A stretch of DNA of 64,000 nt from Caenibius sp. WL (GTDB lineage Bacteria; Pseudomonadota; Alphaproteobacteria; Sphingomonadales; Sphingomonadaceae): the NCBI RefSeq assembly GCF_019803445.1, contig NZ_CP081844.1, forward strand, positions 2,244,501 through 2,308,500, written 5' to 3'. Under the pieces are notes generated by a model. It was not told the origin of the DNA, made no database searches, and worked only from the letters and a program-made list of their open reading frames with translations. A program made the translations under genes and the position numbers. The first letter of the stretch is position 1, and each line of letters begins with the position of its first letter. Of this stretch, positions 30,380 through 40,979 are shown one piece after another.

Positions 30380-30823
30380 GTGCGCATTGCCATCGCTTCC
30401 GATCATGCAGCCGTCGATCTCAAGGCCGAACTGCGTGAGTATCTGATCGAACAGGGGCACGAAGTCGCAGACCTCGGCCCGGAAACCACCGATCGCGTCG
30501 ATTATCCCGATTACGGCTACAAGCTTGCCTCGGTCGTGGCCGATGGCACGGCCGAATTCGGGGTGGCGCTGTGCGGATCGGGCATCGGCATTTCCATTGC
30601 CGTCAACCGCCATCCGAAACTGCGCTGCGCGCTGGTGTCCGAACCGCTTTCAGCGGCGCTGGCCCGCGAACACAACGACGCCAACGCCATCGCCATGGGT
30701 GCGCGCCTGACAGGCATCGACATGGCCAAGGCCTGCCTTGACGCTTTCCTATCTACCGCTTTCGGCGGCGGCCGCCATGGCCCGCGCGTCGACAAATTGT
30801 CCAACCCCGCGACCGGGAATTGA
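30380..30823 (+). CDS. rpiB: Ribose 5-phosphate isomerase B
   Basis: 147 residues from a GTG start at 30380. A longer frame from 30275 exists but its first 35 residues do not fit the family. RpiB interconverts ribose 5-phosphate and ribulose 5-phosphate. Motifs: [37 protein letters not shown] with the catalytic Cys near residue 66, and [14 protein letters not shown]. The next gene, glyA, starts four bases after the stop, an arrangement often seen in sphingomonads. Confidence 0.94.
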   Translation: MRIAIASDHAAVDLKAELREYLIEQGHEVADLGPETTDRVDYPDYGYKLASVVADGTAEFGVALCGSGIGISIAVNRHPKLRCALVSEPLSAALAREHNDANAIAMGARLTGIDMAKACLDAFLSTAFGGGRHGPRVDKLSNPATGN

Positions 30824-30827
30824 TCTG

Positions 30828-32120
<1,293 letters not shown>

Positions 32121-32123
32121 TCC

Positions 32124-32600
32124 ATGCGTTGCCCGTTCTGCGCGCATGATGACAGCCAGGTAAAGGACTCCCGTCCGACGGAGGACAACACGGCTATCCG
32201 GCGGCGGCGCCAATGCGAAAGCTGCGGCGCCCGCTTCACCACGTTCGAACGGGTGCAATTGCGCGATGTCACCGTGCTCAAAAGCGGTGACAAGCGCGAA
32301 ACGTTCAACCGCTCCAAGATCGAGCAGTCGGTCGCGCTCGCCTGCCGCAAGCGCGGGATCGCGCAGGAACGGCTCGATCAGCTCGTTTCGGGAATCCAGC
32401 GCCAGATCGAAACGCTGGGCGAAAGCGAAATCGAATCCGCCCGGATCGGCGAAATGGTGATGGAAGGGCTCCGCCAGTTGGACAGCGTCGCCTATATCCG
32501 CTTCGCATCGGTCTATCGCGATTTCAGCGAAGCGCGGGATTTCGAGGAGTTCGCAAGCTCGGTGCAGGCTGTGAGTGGGCGCGATGGCAGCAAGGGCTGA
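32124..32600 (+). CDS. nrdR: Transcriptional repressor NrdR
   Basis: 158 residues. The N-terminal zinc ribbon has [10 protein letters not shown] and [18 protein letters not shown]. An ATP-cone domain follows ([29 protein letters not shown]). NrdR binds NrdR boxes and represses ribonucleotide reductase genes when dATP is high; no nrd gene is in the window. The last 17 bases overlap the trmJ gene. Confidence 0.97.
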   Translation: MRCPFCAHDDSQVKDSRPTEDNTAIRRRRQCESCGARFTTFERVQLRDVTVLKSGDKRETFNRSKIEQSVALACRKRGIAQERLDQLVSGIQRQIETLGESEIESARIGEMVMEGLRQLDSVAYIRFASVYRDFSEARDFEEFASSVQAVSGRDGSKG

Positions 32601-33324
32601 CAAGCCGGTTATCGTTCTCGTCCGCCCACAACTGGGCGAGAATATCGGCAAGGCCGCCCGCGCCATGCTCAATTTCGGGCTGGCCGAGATGCGCCTGGTC
32701 GCTCCGCGCGACGGGTGGCCCAATCCTTCCGCCGGCCCGGCAGCCTCGGGCGCCGATGTGGTGCTGGAAAAGGCACGGGTCTTCCCCGATGTGGCCGCGG
32801 CCGTGGCCGATTGCGAACATGTCTATGCCACAACGGTGCGCAAGCGCGGTGTGACCAAGCCGGTGCTCACGCCTGAACAGGCTGCGAAAGACATCGCTGC
32901 CCTGCCCGGCCGCCATGCGATCCTGTTCGGGCCGGAGCGGTCGGGACTCGAAACCGATGACGTGGCGATCGCCAAGGCCATCATCACGGTGCCGATCAAT
33001 CCGGAATTCGGCTCGCTCAATCTTGCGCAGGCCGTGATCCTGTGCGCCTATGAATGGTCGAAGCACGAAGCGCTGGCCGTGCCCACGGTGGAAGAGGAAC
33101 TCCCCCCTGCCCCGCAGGCCGAACTGGATGGAATGATCGACCATTTCACCCGCCTGCTGAAGCCGTGCGGCTTTTTCCTGCCCCAAGCGCGCGCTGCGGC
33201 GACGGCGCGCACCTTGCGCAATATCCTCACCAAGCCGCGCTGGAACCACCTTGAAGTGCGCACGATGCGCGGCGTGCTCAGCGCGCTGGAAAAAGGCCCC
33301 AAAGATTCCCGCGGAAAGCCTTGA
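32584..33324 (+). CDS. trmJ: SpoU-class tRNA/rRNA methyltransferase, TrmJ family
   Basis: 246 residues from the ATG at 32584 (a GTG at 32575 is also possible). The SPOUT knot signatures are [40 protein letters not shown] at the start, [18 protein letters not shown], and [23 protein letters not shown]. TrmJ methylates the 2'-OH of residue 32 in tRNA using S-adenosylmethionine. The C-terminal arm ([22 protein letters not shown]) is TrmJ-like. It overlaps the nrdR end. Confidence 0.92.
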   Translation: MAARADKPVIVLVRPQLGENIGKAARAMLNFGLAEMRLVAPRDGWPNPSAGPAASGADVVLEKARVFPDVAAAVADCEHVYATTVRKRGVTKPVLTPEQAAKDIAALPGRHAILFGPERSGLETDDVAIAKAIITVPINPEFGSLNLAQAVILCAYEWSKHEALAVPTVEEELPPAPQAELDGMIDHFTRLLKPCGFFLPQARAAATARTLRNILTKPRWNHLEVRTMRGVLSALEKGPKDSRGKP

Positions 33325-33349
33325 CTTTCTGCCGCGCCCTCGCAATAGG
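33321..33349 (+). promoter_or_regulatory. Candidate promoter of rpsD
   Basis: TTGACT (33321-33326), 17 bases, AATAGG (33344-33349), followed by CGCCCC. The -35 overlaps the end of trmJ. A start point near 33356 would give a leader of about 120 bases that contains a hairpin. Confidence 0.45.
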
Positions 33350-33391
33350 CGCCCCTTCGCAATTGATCCCGCACCCCGGTGAAGCGGCGAT

Positions 33392-33419
33392 CGCATCCTG
33401 CCTATGGCGGGATGGTGCG
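33392..33419 (+). other. Hairpin in the rpsD leader
   Basis: CGCA-TCCTGCC, loop TAT, then GGCGGGA, a GGT-containing bulge, and TGCG form an interrupted stem in the leader 57 bases before the rpsD start. In several bacteria S4 represses its own translation through leader structure. This hairpin matches no class I can name, so the role is open. Confidence 0.35.
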
Positions 33420-33475
33420 GTTCCGGGTTGAAGTTCGGGCACGTCGCCCGGATATGCAGATTGAAAGGACTGCGC

Positions 33476-34090
33476 ATGTCAAAGCGCAAGGCATCCAAGT
33501 ACAAAATTGACCGCCGTCTGGGCGAAAACATCTGGGGGCGCCCCAAGAGCTCGGTCAACCGCCGCAGCTACGGCCCGGGTCAGCACGGCCAACGCCGCAA
33601 GGGCAAGCTGTCCGACTACGGCATCCAGCTCCGCGCCAAGCAGAAGCTCAAGGGCTACTACGGCGACGTGACCGAAAAGCAGTTCAAGCGCACCTATCAG
33701 GAAGCTGCGCGGATGAAGGGCGATACCGGCCAGAACCTCATCGGTCTGCTCGAACAGCGTCTCGACATGGTCGTGTACCGCGCCAAGTTCGCACCGACCA
33801 TCTTCGCGGCCCGTCAGATCGTTTCGCACGGCCATATCCGCGTGAACGGCGTGAAGTGCAACATTGCAAGCCGCCGTATCGTTCCGGGTGACGTGATCAG
33901 CCTCGGCAACAAGGCCAAGGAAATGGCGCTGATCATCGAAGCGCAGAGCCTGCCCGAGCGTGAGATTCCCGAATACGTTGCCACCGACGGCAACGACAAG
34001 GCCACTTTCGTGCGCGTTCCCTCGCTCGACGAAGTGCCCTATCCGGTGAAGATGGAACCGAACCTGGTCGTCGAATTCTATTCGCGCTGA
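33476..34090 (+). CDS. rpsD: 30S ribosomal protein S4
   Basis: 204 residues from the ATG at 33476, preceded by GAAAGGA. It begins [49 protein letters not shown] and carries the S4 RNA-binding domain ([34 protein letters not shown]). S4 nucleates 16S rRNA folding and can be a translational autoregulator. It stands alone rather than in the alpha operon, as is usual in alphaproteobacteria. Confidence 0.98.
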   Translation: MSKRKASKYKIDRRLGENIWGRPKSSVNRRSYGPGQHGQRRKGKLSDYGIQLRAKQKLKGYYGDVTEKQFKRTYQEAARMKGDTGQNLIGLLEQRLDMVVYRAKFAPTIFAARQIVSHGHIRVNGVKCNIASRRIVPGDVISLGNKAKEMALIIEAQSLPEREIPEYVATDGNDKATFVRVPSLDEVPYPVKMEPNLVVEFYSR

Positions 34091-34113
34091 TCGGTTTCCG
34101 GCTACGGAATACG

Positions 34114-34147
34114 AAAAGGCGGTCCTTCGGGGCCGCCTTTTTTGTTT
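34114..34147 (+). terminator. Intrinsic terminator after rpsD
   Basis: AAAAGGCGG and CCGCCTTTT form a long stem around a TTCG tetraloop region, followed by a run of six or more T and TGTTTG. The A-run on the left lets it also act on the minus strand for tgt. Strong bidirectional candidate. Confidence 0.88.
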
Positions 34148-34203
34148 GCCTGTGATGACAGCGGACAAAAAGGGAGAGTGAGTTCCTCCCCCTTTCAATC
34201 GAT

Positions 34204-35325
34204 TCACTTCAGATAATCGCGTCGAAAATCCGCTGCAAAAGCCGCAAAACGCCCTTCGGCAATCGCATCGCGCATGGCCTGCATCAGTTGCTGGTAAAAG
34301 GACAGATTATGCTCCGTCATCAGCATCGCACCAAGGATCTCACCCGATTTCACCAGGTGGTGCAGATAGGCCCGGCTGTAGGTCGCGCAGACCGGGCAGG
34401 TGCAGCGTTCGTCCAGCGGGCCGGTATCTTCCGCATGCTTTGCGTTGCGGATGTTGAGCGGACCGGCCCAAGTGAACGCCTGCCCGTTGCGGCCTGACCG
34501 GCTCGGCAGCACGCAATCGAACATGTCCACCCCGCGTTCTACCGCGCCAACGAGATCATCGGGCTTGCCGACGCCCATCAGGTAACGCGGCTTGTCATCC
34601 GGCAATTGCCCCGGGGCAAAATCGAGCGTGGCGAACATCGCCTCCTGCCCTTCACCCACGGCCAAACCGCCGATAGCATAACCATCGAAACCAATATCGC
34701 GCAGCGCATCGGCGCTGTACCGGCGCATATCTTCATCCAGAGCGCCCTGTTGAATACCGAACAGAGCCGCACGCCGGGCGTGGTCCCCACCCGCATCGAA
34801 GCCATCGCGGCTACGCCGGGCCCACCGCATCGACATTTCCACCGACCGGAAGATGACATCGCGCGACTGGTCGACCCGGGGGCATTCGTCGAACGCCATG
34901 ACGATATCCGAGCCGAGCAACCGCTGGATTTCCATCGAACGTTCGGGGGTGAGCATATGCTTCGACCCGTCGAGATGGCTGGAGAAGCGCACTCCTTCCT
35001 CGGTGATCTTGCGCAGCGAAGACAAGCTCATCACCTGATAGCCGCCGCTATCGGTCAGGATGGGGCGATCCCAGTTCATGAACTTGTGCAGGCCGCCAAG
35101 CCGCGCCACCCGTTCAGCGCTGGGGCGCAGCATCAGATGATAAGTGTTTCCCAGCAGGATATCGGCGCCAGTGCGGCGCACGTCTTCGGGCTTCATCGCC
35201 TTGACAGTGGCAGCGGTGCCGACCGGCATGAAAGCCGGGGTGCGGATATCGCCGCGCTGCATCTGAATGGTGCCCGTGCGCGCTTTCCCGTCGCGGGCAT
35301 GTATGGAAAAGGAGAAGCGTGTCAT
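34204..35325 (-). CDS. tgt: tRNA-guanine (queuine) transglycosylase
   Basis: 373 residues. It swaps guanine 34 of tRNA Asp/Asn/His/Tyr for preQ1. Motifs: [71 protein letters not shown], the catalytic region [10 protein letters not shown], and the zinc site [17 protein letters not shown]. queA, the next pathway step, is 3.8 kb away on the same strand. Four unrelated genes separate them. Confidence 0.98.
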   Translation of the reverse strand: MTRFSFSIHARDGKARTGTIQMQRGDIRTPAFMPVGTAATVKAMKPEDVRRTGADILLGNTYHLMLRPSAERVARLGGLHKFMNWDRPILTDSGGYQVMSLSSLRKITEEGVRFSSHLDGSKHMLTPERSMEIQRLLGSDIVMAFDECPRVDQSRDVIFRSVEMSMRWARRSRDGFDAGGDHARRAALFGIQQGALDEDMRRYSADALRDIGFDGYAIGGLAVGEGQEAMFATLDFAPGQLPDDKPRYLMGVGKPDDLVGAVERGVDMFDCVLPSRSGRNGQAFTWAGPLNIRNAKHAEDTGPLDERCTCPVCATYSRAYLHHLVKSGEILGAMLMTEHNLSFYQQLMQAMRDAIAEGRFAAFAADFRRDYLK

Positions 35326-35385
35326 CGCTCATCCGCTAGACCGGGCCTGTTGAGAGGGCAATCGACGATTGGCGCTGCGCCGCCT

Positions 35386-36360
35386 TCAGAACCCGTAAAC
35401 CAGCGTGATCCGGGTCAACGTGTCAGTCGAAACCGCGCCTTCGGCCGGATTGCTGTTGTAATCGATGGTGTAGGAGAAGCGCGTCGTGAAGTGATCGCTG
35501 ATCTTCGCCTCCAGCCCACTTGTCAGCGCCATGGTGGTGGAATTCGAATCGATGATGACGCTCGCAGACGTGCCTCCATCCGCAACGAGATTGGCATTCT
35601 GCGTGAACTTGAGATTCTTCGCCAGTTGCCAGTCGAAATCCAGCCCGGCGAGAACCCCGAGACTGCTGCCTTGTGTGCCATCGGTGAAATCGACATGCCG
35701 CCAGGACGGGCCGACCTGCACCGACATCTGGAGCGCCTTGTTGTCGAGCACCTTGTAACCGAGCCCGCCGGAAACCGAATAGCGCGAGGAAAACCCCTGG
35801 AACTTATCCCGCTCGTACTGGGCCAGGGCATAAGTGAAGAGGCGGCGGTTGATCTGATAGCGCGGTTCGTAAGCGGCAAGATACTTCTCTGTCGAGGTGA
35901 CGCCATTGCTCCGCTGATAATCAGCCGTCATCCTCAACCGATGCTGCCAGTCGATCCCGGTCCGCTCCAGCGACAGGGCAACCGAAACACCGGCGTTGTC
36001 GCTGTTGCCGGATGACAGCGAAGCGCCGACCTGCCCTCTGCCGCTCCAGCGTTCGAACACCCCGGCGTGGCGAATCTGCTCCTCCTTCTTGCGGGCTTCC
36101 TCGTTTGCCAGACGCGCGCGCTCGGCCCGAAAATCGGACAGGATCGCATCCAGTTCAGCCACCTGGTCCGGATTTGTCTTCTTGGCGATCTCGATCACCG
36201 TTTCGACCTTTTGGGTATCGCCCGTCTCTACCGCACTATCGACCATCGCCTTCACGGGGGCAGGCAATTCAGCGAATGCGGGCGTGGCCAGTAAAATACC
36301 GGCGGCGGCACCGATACGAAACGTCGAAGGCAGGAACGGAGGGGGAGTCATGTGATCCAT
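35386..36360 (-). CDS. DUF481 outer-membrane-type protein
   Basis: 324 residues from the ATG at 36360 (36351 is an alternative). It has a signal peptide with AAAGILLATPAFA. A helical region rich in Glu and Arg (ELDAILSDFRAERARLANEEARKKEEQ) precedes a beta-barrel-like C-terminal domain (WSGRGQVGASLSSGNSDNAGVSVALSLER) that ends in TLVYGF with a terminal Phe. DUF481 (YdiY-like) proteins are salt- or acid-linked outer-membrane proteins of unknown job. The Shine-Dalgarno is weak. It lies between tgt and a divergent TSUP transporter. Confidence 0.82.
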   Translation of the reverse strand: MDHMTPPPFLPSTFRIGAAAGILLATPAFAELPAPVKAMVDSAVETGDTQKVETVIEIAKKTNPDQVAELDAILSDFRAERARLANEEARKKEEQIRHAGVFERWSGRGQVGASLSSGNSDNAGVSVALSLERTGIDWQHRLRMTADYQRSNGVTSTEKYLAAYEPRYQINRRLFTYALAQYERDKFQGFSSRYSVSGGLGYKVLDNKALQMSVQVGPSWRHVDFTDGTQGSSLGVLAGLDFDWQLAKNLKFTQNANLVADGGTSASVIIDSNSTTMALTSGLEAKISDHFTTRFSYTIDYNSNPAEGAVSTDTLTRITLVYGF

Positions 36361-36419
36361 CGTGATGCGTCGTCCCGCCCTGTGCTTGAGGGTGAGAGTC
36401 CCCGCATACCACGAGGACC

Positions 36420-36560
36420 CGTCACCAACCTGAACGAGACCCCATAGTGACGTCCGATCAGCCGGTGAAAGTCCAGCGCAAACCGTTGACCAGACAAGCG
36501 AACGGGATGAACAGTGGGCTGGACGCGATCCACAAACGAGCCAGTGCCCGACGAGCACAG
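36420..36560 (-). pseudogene. Decayed C-terminal fragment of an ABC-2 permease
   Basis: On the minus strand the frame reads ALARLWIASSPLFIPFACL, then LVNGLRWTFTG, a stop, and SDVTMGS. The intact family member 1 kb away reads LAEPWRSIALFNPIVYL, LVNGLRWTFYG, ASDVNIL. The match continues after the stop and is also visible at DNA level (for example shared GTCCAGCGCA and TGAACAG blocks). No start, Walker or N-terminal part is present. I infer the eroded tail of a second permease copy. Ends are approximate. Confidence 0.6.
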
Positions 36561-36604
36561 GCCGCTTTTCCGGTCCGCCACAACGCAGTGCAAGTGAGAC
36601 GTTT

Positions 36605-37363
36605 TTGGAAATCGAACTCTGGGTCTATGCCGCACTGACGGCCGTTTGCGTGGTATCGGGTTTCATCGATGCCGTGGCTGGCGGCGGCGGGCTGTTGACC
36701 ATGCCCGCGCTGCTTTCCGCCGGTTTGCCCCCGCATCTGGCGCTGGGTACTAACAAGCTGCAATCATCGATGGGCGTCGCGATGGCGACCCACACCTATC
36801 GCCGCAAGGGCTTGCTGCAAATCCGCCCGCATCTGGGCACGGTCGCCTGCGTTTTCATCGCTTCCGGCCTTGGGGCCCTGGCGGTGCAAGCGCTGGAGGC
36901 CAAAATCCTGAACCTCGTCGTCCCCGTCCTGCTGGTGTTGTGCGCAGCCTATGTCATCTTTTCCCCGCGCATGGACGATACGGACCGGCGCGAACTGCTG
37001 TCACGCAAGGGCTACGTCCCGATCGCGAGCGGGATCGGCTTTTACGATGGCTTCTTCGGCCCCGGTGCGGGCAGCTTCTTCACCACGTCGCTTGTCGCTC
37101 TACGCGGCCTAGGGCTGACGCGCGCATCGGCGCTCACCAAGCTGTTCAACACCACCAGCAACCTGGGCAGCCTGCTGATGTTCGTGGCCGGCGGCCAGGT
37201 CCTATGGACGCTCGGCCTGTGCATGGCTATCGGCACGATCACAGGCAGTTGGCTGGGCTCGCACAGCGCCATCCGCTTTGGCGCGCGATTGATTCGCCCC
37301 CTGCTCGTCACGATTTCACTGCTGCTGACAGCGCGATTGATCTGGGGCTATTTCACCGGCTGA
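36605..37363 (+). CDS. TSUP (TauE/SafE) family membrane transporter
   Basis: 252 residues with a TTG start at 36605. The start is chosen because the N-terminus MEIELWVYAALTAVCVVSGFIDAVAGGGGLLTMPALL fits the family and no ATG lies in frame before it. Two repeated halves carry the glycine-rich motifs DAVAGGGGLLTMP and YDGFFGPGAGSFFTT, with ALGTNKLQSSMGVA. About eight membrane helices. TSUP carriers move small anions such as sulfite, sulfonates or organic acids; substrate unknown. The Shine-Dalgarno is poor. It stands alone between minus-strand genes and ends five bases before the permease pseudogene. Confidence 0.85.
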   Translation: MEIELWVYAALTAVCVVSGFIDAVAGGGGLLTMPALLSAGLPPHLALGTNKLQSSMGVAMATHTYRRKGLLQIRPHLGTVACVFIASGLGALAVQALEAKILNLVVPVLLVLCAAYVIFSPRMDDTDRRELLSRKGYVPIASGIGFYDGFFGPGAGSFFTTSLVALRGLGLTRASALTKLFNTTSNLGSLLMFVAGGQVLWTLGLCMAIGTITGSWLGSHSAIRFGARLIRPLLVTISLLLTARLIWGYFTG

Positions 37364-37368
37364 TCGCT

Positions 37369-38133
37369 TCAGTTGCGCAGACGCCAACCGGTCTTGAAAA
37401 TCACGGCGATGACCGTGATGCACACGGCCAGAAATGCGAATGTCGATCCTGCGGAAACGAGGATGTTCACATCCGACGCCCCGTAGAACGTCCAGCGCAG
37501 CCCATTCACCAGATAGACGATGGGGTTGAACAGCGCGATGGAACGCCACGGTTCGGCCAGCATATCGATGGAATAGAACGTGCCGCCCAGAAACGTCAGC
37601 GGCATCAGCACCAGCATCGGGATCATCTGCAGCTTTTCGAACCCTTCGGCCCATACGCCGAGAATGAACCCCAGAAGCGAAAACGACGCGGCGACCAGCA
37701 TGATATAGCCGACCGCCAGAATGGGATGGACAATCGTGTAATCGACGAAAATCTTCGCCGTGGCGAGAATGATCGCGGCGAGAATCAGGCTCTTGGTCGC
37801 GGCCGCGCCGACAAAGCCGATCAGCGTTTCAGTGACCCCGACCGGGGCGGAAAGCAGTTCGTAGACCGAGCCGGTGAAGCGCTGCATGTAAATGCCGAAG
37901 CTGGCGTTGGATGTGCTTTCGCTCAACAGGGTCAGCATCAGCAGGCCCGGTACGATGAATGCGCCGTAATTGACGCCGTTCACCGCTTGCATCTACCCGC
38001 CAATGGCCGCGCCGAACACCACGAAATAGAGGCTCGTCGTCAACACCGGCGACACGATCGTGCCGAACACGGTCCGCCACGCCCGCAGAACTTCCTGCTT
38101 GTAGATCGCCCAGGTGCCACGCCAGTTGATCAT
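37369..38133 (-). pseudogene. ABC-2 type permease with an in-frame amber codon
   Basis: The frame from the ATG at 38133 encodes 253 residues apart from one TAG at 37993-37995 (codon 47). The N-terminal piece MINWRGTWAIYKQEVLRAWR...FVVFGAAIGG and the C-terminal piece MQAVNGVNYGAFIVPGLLML both match the YadH/ABC-2 permease family, so the stop breaks a normal gene. The ATG overlaps the ATPase stop (ATGA). A second ATG follows the TAG directly, so a 207-residue C-terminal piece (37369-37992) could be made by reinitiation, without the first membrane helix. It may be a real nonsense mutation, a suppressed codon, or a sequencing error. Confidence 0.8.
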
Positions 38134-39071
38134 GCTGCGGCCTCCCGTTCTGTCATCAGTTCGACGAAGATATCCTCCAGACTGGATTCCTTCTGATCGA
38201 GAGCGCGGAAATACAGCCCTTGTTCGATCATGATCCGGGCGATGGCCGCCACTTCGGCCTTGCCTTTCCCTGTCCCGTCACCCCCGCGATAGACCAGCGT
38301 GTGGCCGCCATCGGCCAAGGCGAGATTGTAAGCCGCCAAGGCAGGCGGAAGCGCAGTAAGCGGATGCTCCAGTGCGAAGCGGGCCTCCGTCCGGCCGAGG
38401 CGGGCCATCATTGCCTCCTTCTCATCGACCAGCAGCACTCGGCCCTTGTCGATAATCCCCACTCTGTCTGCCATTTCCTCGGCTTCTTCGATATAATGGG
38501 TGGTGAGAATGATGGTCACGCCCTGCTCGCGCAGATCGCCGATCAACCGCCACATATCGCGCCGCAGTTCGACATCGACCCCGGCCGTCGGCTCGTCGAG
38601 GAACAACAGATCGGGATCGTGGCTCAGCGCCTTGGCAATCAGCACGCGCCGCTTCATGCCGCCCGAAAGCTTGCGAATCTGATCGTGCCGCTTGTCGAGC
38701 AATTGCAAGGCCGACAGAATCCGGGTGATGCGTTCCTCATCCGGCGCCCGGCCGAACAGGCCGCGCGAATAGCGCACCTGCCGGTCCACCGTTTCGAACA
38801 TATCGAATCCCAGTTCCTGCGGAACCAATCCGATCCGCTGGCGCGCGGCACGCCAATGCCTGCGCATATCGAGACCAAAGGCATGGATCGTGCCCGAAGT
38901 CGGCCGAACCATCCCGCAAACCGCACCGATCAAGGTCGTCTTGCCCGCACCGTTCGGCCCCAGAAGCGCAAAGATTTCACCTTTGCGCACCTGCAGATCG
39001 ACACTGTCGAGCGCTTTGAGGCCGCCGCTGTAGCTCTTGGTCAGACCGCGAATATCGAGAATGGGCTCCAT
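38130..39071 (-). CDS. ABC transporter ATP-binding protein (ABC-2/YadG type)
   Basis: 313 residues from the ATG at 39071, with GGGGGA just upstream; an ATG at 39089 is less likely. Walker A is LLGPNGAGKTTLIGAV, the Q-loop is GLVPQELGFDMF, the signature is KLSGGMKRRVLIAKAL, Walker B is LLFLDEPTAGVD and the switch His is in TTHYIEEAEEMADR. The closest family is YadG, which pairs with the YadH permease. The pair is translationally coupled, but the permease partner is interrupted here, so the transporter may be dead or depend on another permease. Confidence 0.9.
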   Translation of the reverse strand: MEPILDIRGLTKSYSGGLKALDSVDLQVRKGEIFALLGPNGAGKTTLIGAVCGMVRPTSGTIHAFGLDMRRHWRAARQRIGLVPQELGFDMFETVDRQVRYSRGLFGRAPDEERITRILSALQLLDKRHDQIRKLSGGMKRRVLIAKALSHDPDLLFLDEPTAGVDVELRRDMWRLIGDLREQGVTIILTTHYIEEAEEMADRVGIIDKGRVLLVDEKEAMMARLGRTEARFALEHPLTALPPALAAYNLALADGGHTLVYRGGDGTGKGKAEVAAIARIMIEQGLYFRALDQKESSLEDIFVELMTEREAAA

Positions 39072-39110
39072 TCCCCCGATATTCGGCAATTTGCCTGTTA
39101 TTGCAATCGC

Positions 39111-40145
39111 TCAGGGCAGCAGCAGGCTCGCATCGCCATAGCTGTAGAAGCGGTATCCTTCCGCAATGGCATGGGTATAAGCCGCCTGCATCGTTTCCAG
39201 CCCCATCAGGGCCGAAACGAGCATGAAAAGCGTCGACCGCGGCAAATGGAAATTGGTCATCAGACCATCTATCGCGCGGAAGCGGTATCCGGGTGTGATG
39301 AAGATATCGGTGTCCCCGGCAAAGGCACGGATCACGCCGTCTTCACCCGTGGCGCTTTCCAGCAGGCGTAGGGAAGTCGTTCCCACCGCGATCACTCTGC
39401 CGCCATTGGCACGCACCCGATTGAGCCGGTCGGCCATGGCACTGTCGATGCGCCCCCATTCGGCATGCATCCGATGTTCCTGCGTGTCATCGGCTTTCAC
39501 CGGCAGAAAAGTGCCCGCGCCCACATGCAGGGTAAGCGTTTCCCGGTCGATGCCTGCCGCATCCAGCGCGGCCAGCAGATCCGGTGTGAAATGAAGCGCT
39601 GCCGTGGGCGCGGCAACCGCCCCTTCCTCACGGGCAAAAATGGTCTGATAGTCGGACCGGTCCGAAGCATCGGTCGGCCGTTTGCCTGCGATGTAAGGGG
39701 GCAGCGGCATCGTTCCTGCCCGTTCGAGCAGAATCTCCACCGGCTCTTCCCCGGTGAAGGCCAGCGTCCAGCTGCCATCGGGATGGCGCGCTTCTGCAAT
39801 CGCGGCCACATCCTGCGGAAATTGTATCAGATCGCCTTCACGCAACCGCTTGGCGTTGCGGACGAACGCCTGCCAGCGGCGCAGATCGATCCGCTTGTGC
39901 AGCGTCGCCCCGATGCGGGCTTCCCCTCGCCGCCCTTCGAGCTGGGCCGGGATAACCTTGGTGTCGTTGAACACCAGGACATCGCCCCGGCGCAATTGCG
40001 CCGGCAAATCGCGCACCGTCAGATCGGCGAAGGCCGGATTGCCCTTCCCTTGCGCCACCAGCATGCGAGCGGAATCGCGGGGCCGTGCGGGCCGGAGCGC
40101 AATGCGTTCCGGCGGGAGTTCGAAATCAAACAAATCAACGCGCAT
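39111..40145 (-). CDS. queA: S-adenosylmethionine:tRNA ribosyltransferase-isomerase
   Basis: 344 residues. It moves ribose from S-adenosylmethionine to preQ1 in tRNA, giving epoxyqueuosine. Family marks: [108 protein letters not shown]. Works next to tgt in queuosine synthesis. It lies just upstream of the ABC ATPase and downstream of the cyclophilin gene. Confidence 0.98.
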   Translation of the reverse strand: MRVDLFDFELPPERIALRPARPRDSARMLVAQGKGNPAFADLTVRDLPAQLRRGDVLVFNDTKVIPAQLEGRRGEARIGATLHKRIDLRRWQAFVRNAKRLREGDLIQFPQDVAAIAEARHPDGSWTLAFTGEEPVEILLERAGTMPLPPYIAGKRPTDASDRSDYQTIFAREEGAVAAPTAALHFTPDLLAALDAAGIDRETLTLHVGAGTFLPVKADDTQEHRMHAEWGRIDSAMADRLNRVRANGGRVIAVGTTSLRLLESATGEDGVIRAFAGDTDIFITPGYRFRAIDGLMTNFHLPRSTLFMLVSALMGLETMQAAYTHAIAEGYRFYSYGDASLLLP

Positions 40146-40181
40146 CGCGCGCCTCTAGGCGCAACACCGCGCGATGGGAAG

Positions 40182-40874
40182 CTACTGAACCTGGGAAGAC
40201 TTCAGCATCTCAGCCGTGATCGGCTGCGCATCGGGCGCTGGCGGAACGAAAGCAGGCGGGGCCTTGCGATCGGAAGCGATCGACGCTTGCACGATCTTCG
40301 TCGGGTTCTGCGGTGGTTCGCCCCGCTGGACCCGATCGACGGCATCCATATTGGCGATCACCCGGCCGAAATTGGTGTATCGCCGGTCAAGCGCGAAACG
40401 CGGGTAGAAAACGATGAAGAACTGGCTGTTGGCGCTATCATCCGATGCGGCGCGGGCCATTGACACCGAACCGCGAACATGCGGCAGATCGTTGAATTCG
40501 GCCTGGATGTCCGGCAGTTGCGAACCGCCCCGGCCGGTTCCCGTGGGATCGCCCGTCTGGGCCATGAAGCCATCGATCACGCGGTGGAAAATCACGCCGT
40601 TATAGAACCCCTGGCGCGCCAGTTCCTTGATCCGTTCGACATGATGCGGCGCCCAGTCCGGCATCAGGCGGATGGCGACGCGTTCCCCGGTGGAGAGATC
40701 GAGAAGCAGGATATTATCCAGATCCTCGTTCACATTGTAATTGACCGGAGCATAGATGCGCGCGGGTGCCGCGATTTCCTGGCCTTTCTTCTTGCTCTTG
40801 TCTTTCGCGGCAGCGAATCCCGGAGCAAGGGCGAGAGAAAGGGCCAAGGCAGTAGAGATCAGGGCTTTCGTCAT
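40182..40874 (-). CDS. Exported cyclophilin-type peptidyl-prolyl isomerase
   Basis: 230 residues from the ATG at 40874. A signal peptide (MTKALISTALALSLALAPGFAAA) precedes a Lys-rich linker and a cyclophilin domain: WAPHHVERIKELARQGFYNGVIFHRVIDGFMAQTGDPTGTGRGGS, then VRGSVSMARAASDDSANSQFFIVF. The catalytic Arg and Phe are in FHRVI and QFFIVF. It would help fold periplasmic proteins. Cotranscribed with coaD upstream and queA downstream is likely. Confidence 0.93.
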   Translation of the reverse strand: MTKALISTALALSLALAPGFAAAKDKSKKKGQEIAAPARIYAPVNYNVNEDLDNILLLDLSTGERVAIRLMPDWAPHHVERIKELARQGFYNGVIFHRVIDGFMAQTGDPTGTGRGGSQLPDIQAEFNDLPHVRGSVSMARAASDDSANSQFFIVFYPRFALDRRYTNFGRVIANMDAVDRVQRGEPPQNPTKIVQASIASDRKAPPAFVPPAPDAQPITAEMLKSSQVQ

Positions 40875-40979
40875 CGGGTTCTCTGGCAATCGGGGTTTAT
40901 CGAGCGCAGGGCGCGCAGATTGGCAATCCGCCGCGCCGTTTAGCCAGCGGCGACTGTCAACGCAATGAACGATCGTGGG

